Of a DNA stretch of 51,214 nt, positions 51,161-51,214 are shown in pieces. Origin of the DNA: Amycolatopsis sp. (GTDB lineage: Bacteria > Actinomycetota > Actinomycetes > Mycobacteriales > Pseudonocardiaceae); NCBI RefSeq assembly GCF_025464955.1, contig NZ_JAODNM010000111.1, positions 1 through 51,214 on the forward strand, read 5' to 3'. The number at the start of each line of letters is the position of its first letter. Positions within the stretch are counted from its first letter, which is position 1. The position numbers were made by a program, and so were the translations under genes. The notes under the pieces were generated by a model. The model was not told the origin of the DNA. It saw only the letters and a list, made by a program, of their open reading frames with translations, and made no database searches.

Positions 51161-51214
51161 ATGAGCATGACCGAGGAGTTCAGGACCGCGCTGGCGGCGA
51201 AGTTCGCTGAGATC
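51161..51214 (+). CDS. 5' end of a gene cut by the window edge, possibly a transposase
   Basis: Eighteen codons from ATG 51161 (MSMTEEFRTALAAKFAEI) run off the window. The wording resembles the N-terminus of ISAzo13-type transposases as I remember them, and the AT-richer CTGTAAATTAACCG just upstream differs from its surroundings as an insertion-sequence end might. With 18 residues the identity is only a guess. Confidence 0.3.
   Translation, partial: MSMTEEFRTALAAKFAEI

Overview
The window is high-GC actinomycete DNA, most likely from Pseudonocardiales and probably an Amycolatopsis relative. This rests on codon use, many GTG/TTG starts, leaderless-looking promoters and gene neighbourhoods (DUF3027, DUF2530, DUF2771, cold-shock protein, rpf-moa block) that recall the Mycobacterium tuberculosis Rv0862c-Rv0883c region. 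The genus is inferred from gene content; no rRNA is present.

Left flank (1-3000): an arylamine N-acetyltransferase with a MerR-like operator, and a MarR-MFS drug-efflux-type pair.

Centre (3024-17996): an apparently uncharacterised RiPP (ribosomally made, modified peptide) gene cluster, the most notable content. Three very short precursor genes of 42, 42 and 43 codons (8915-9441, minus strand) share a leader motif E-V-x-A-H-x-E and, exactly seven residues later, a core [F/W]-C-x-x-[H/N]-x-[Y/F/W]. Downstream on the same strand follow a radical SAM enzyme, an MFS exporter, a prolyl oligopeptidase and a cytochrome P450. Two precursors carry a Pro at the aligned position that would release an 8-residue core. 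Two nearly identical promoters, each with three 7-bp elements at 11-bp pitch, precede the precursors. A SARP/NB-ARC regulator at 16158-17996 is the obvious candidate to bind them. On the plus strand, six genes with 1-4 base start/stop overlaps encode a second radical SAM enzyme, a heme-oxygenase-like di-iron oxidase, a 66-residue protein whose C-terminus repeats the leader motif, a class III cyclase-AAA-TPR protein, a subtilisin-like protease and a GAF protein.

Right part (18217-51214): mostly housekeeping genes. They include a purine permease, DUF2530, a sacsin/HSP90-type ATPase protein, DUF3027, a lipoprotein glutaminyl cyclase, an MFS protein, DUF2771, a cold-shock protein, a HAD phosphatase, TetR with R2-like ligand-binding oxidase, an acyl-CoA synthetase, an ECF sigma/anti-sigma pair, an aquaporin-like channel, PhzF, YccF, a metallophosphoesterase and a HAD-IIA phosphatase. 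A complete molybdenum section follows: modE-like, modA, modB, modC, moaA, moaD, a mogA-moaE fusion and moaC. Inside it sits rpf, preceded by a perfect CRP-type palindrome and a possible c-di-AMP riboswitch. A decayed Phd-PIN toxin-antitoxin locus, malic enzyme, a helicase-associated protein and the first codons of a possible transposase close the window.
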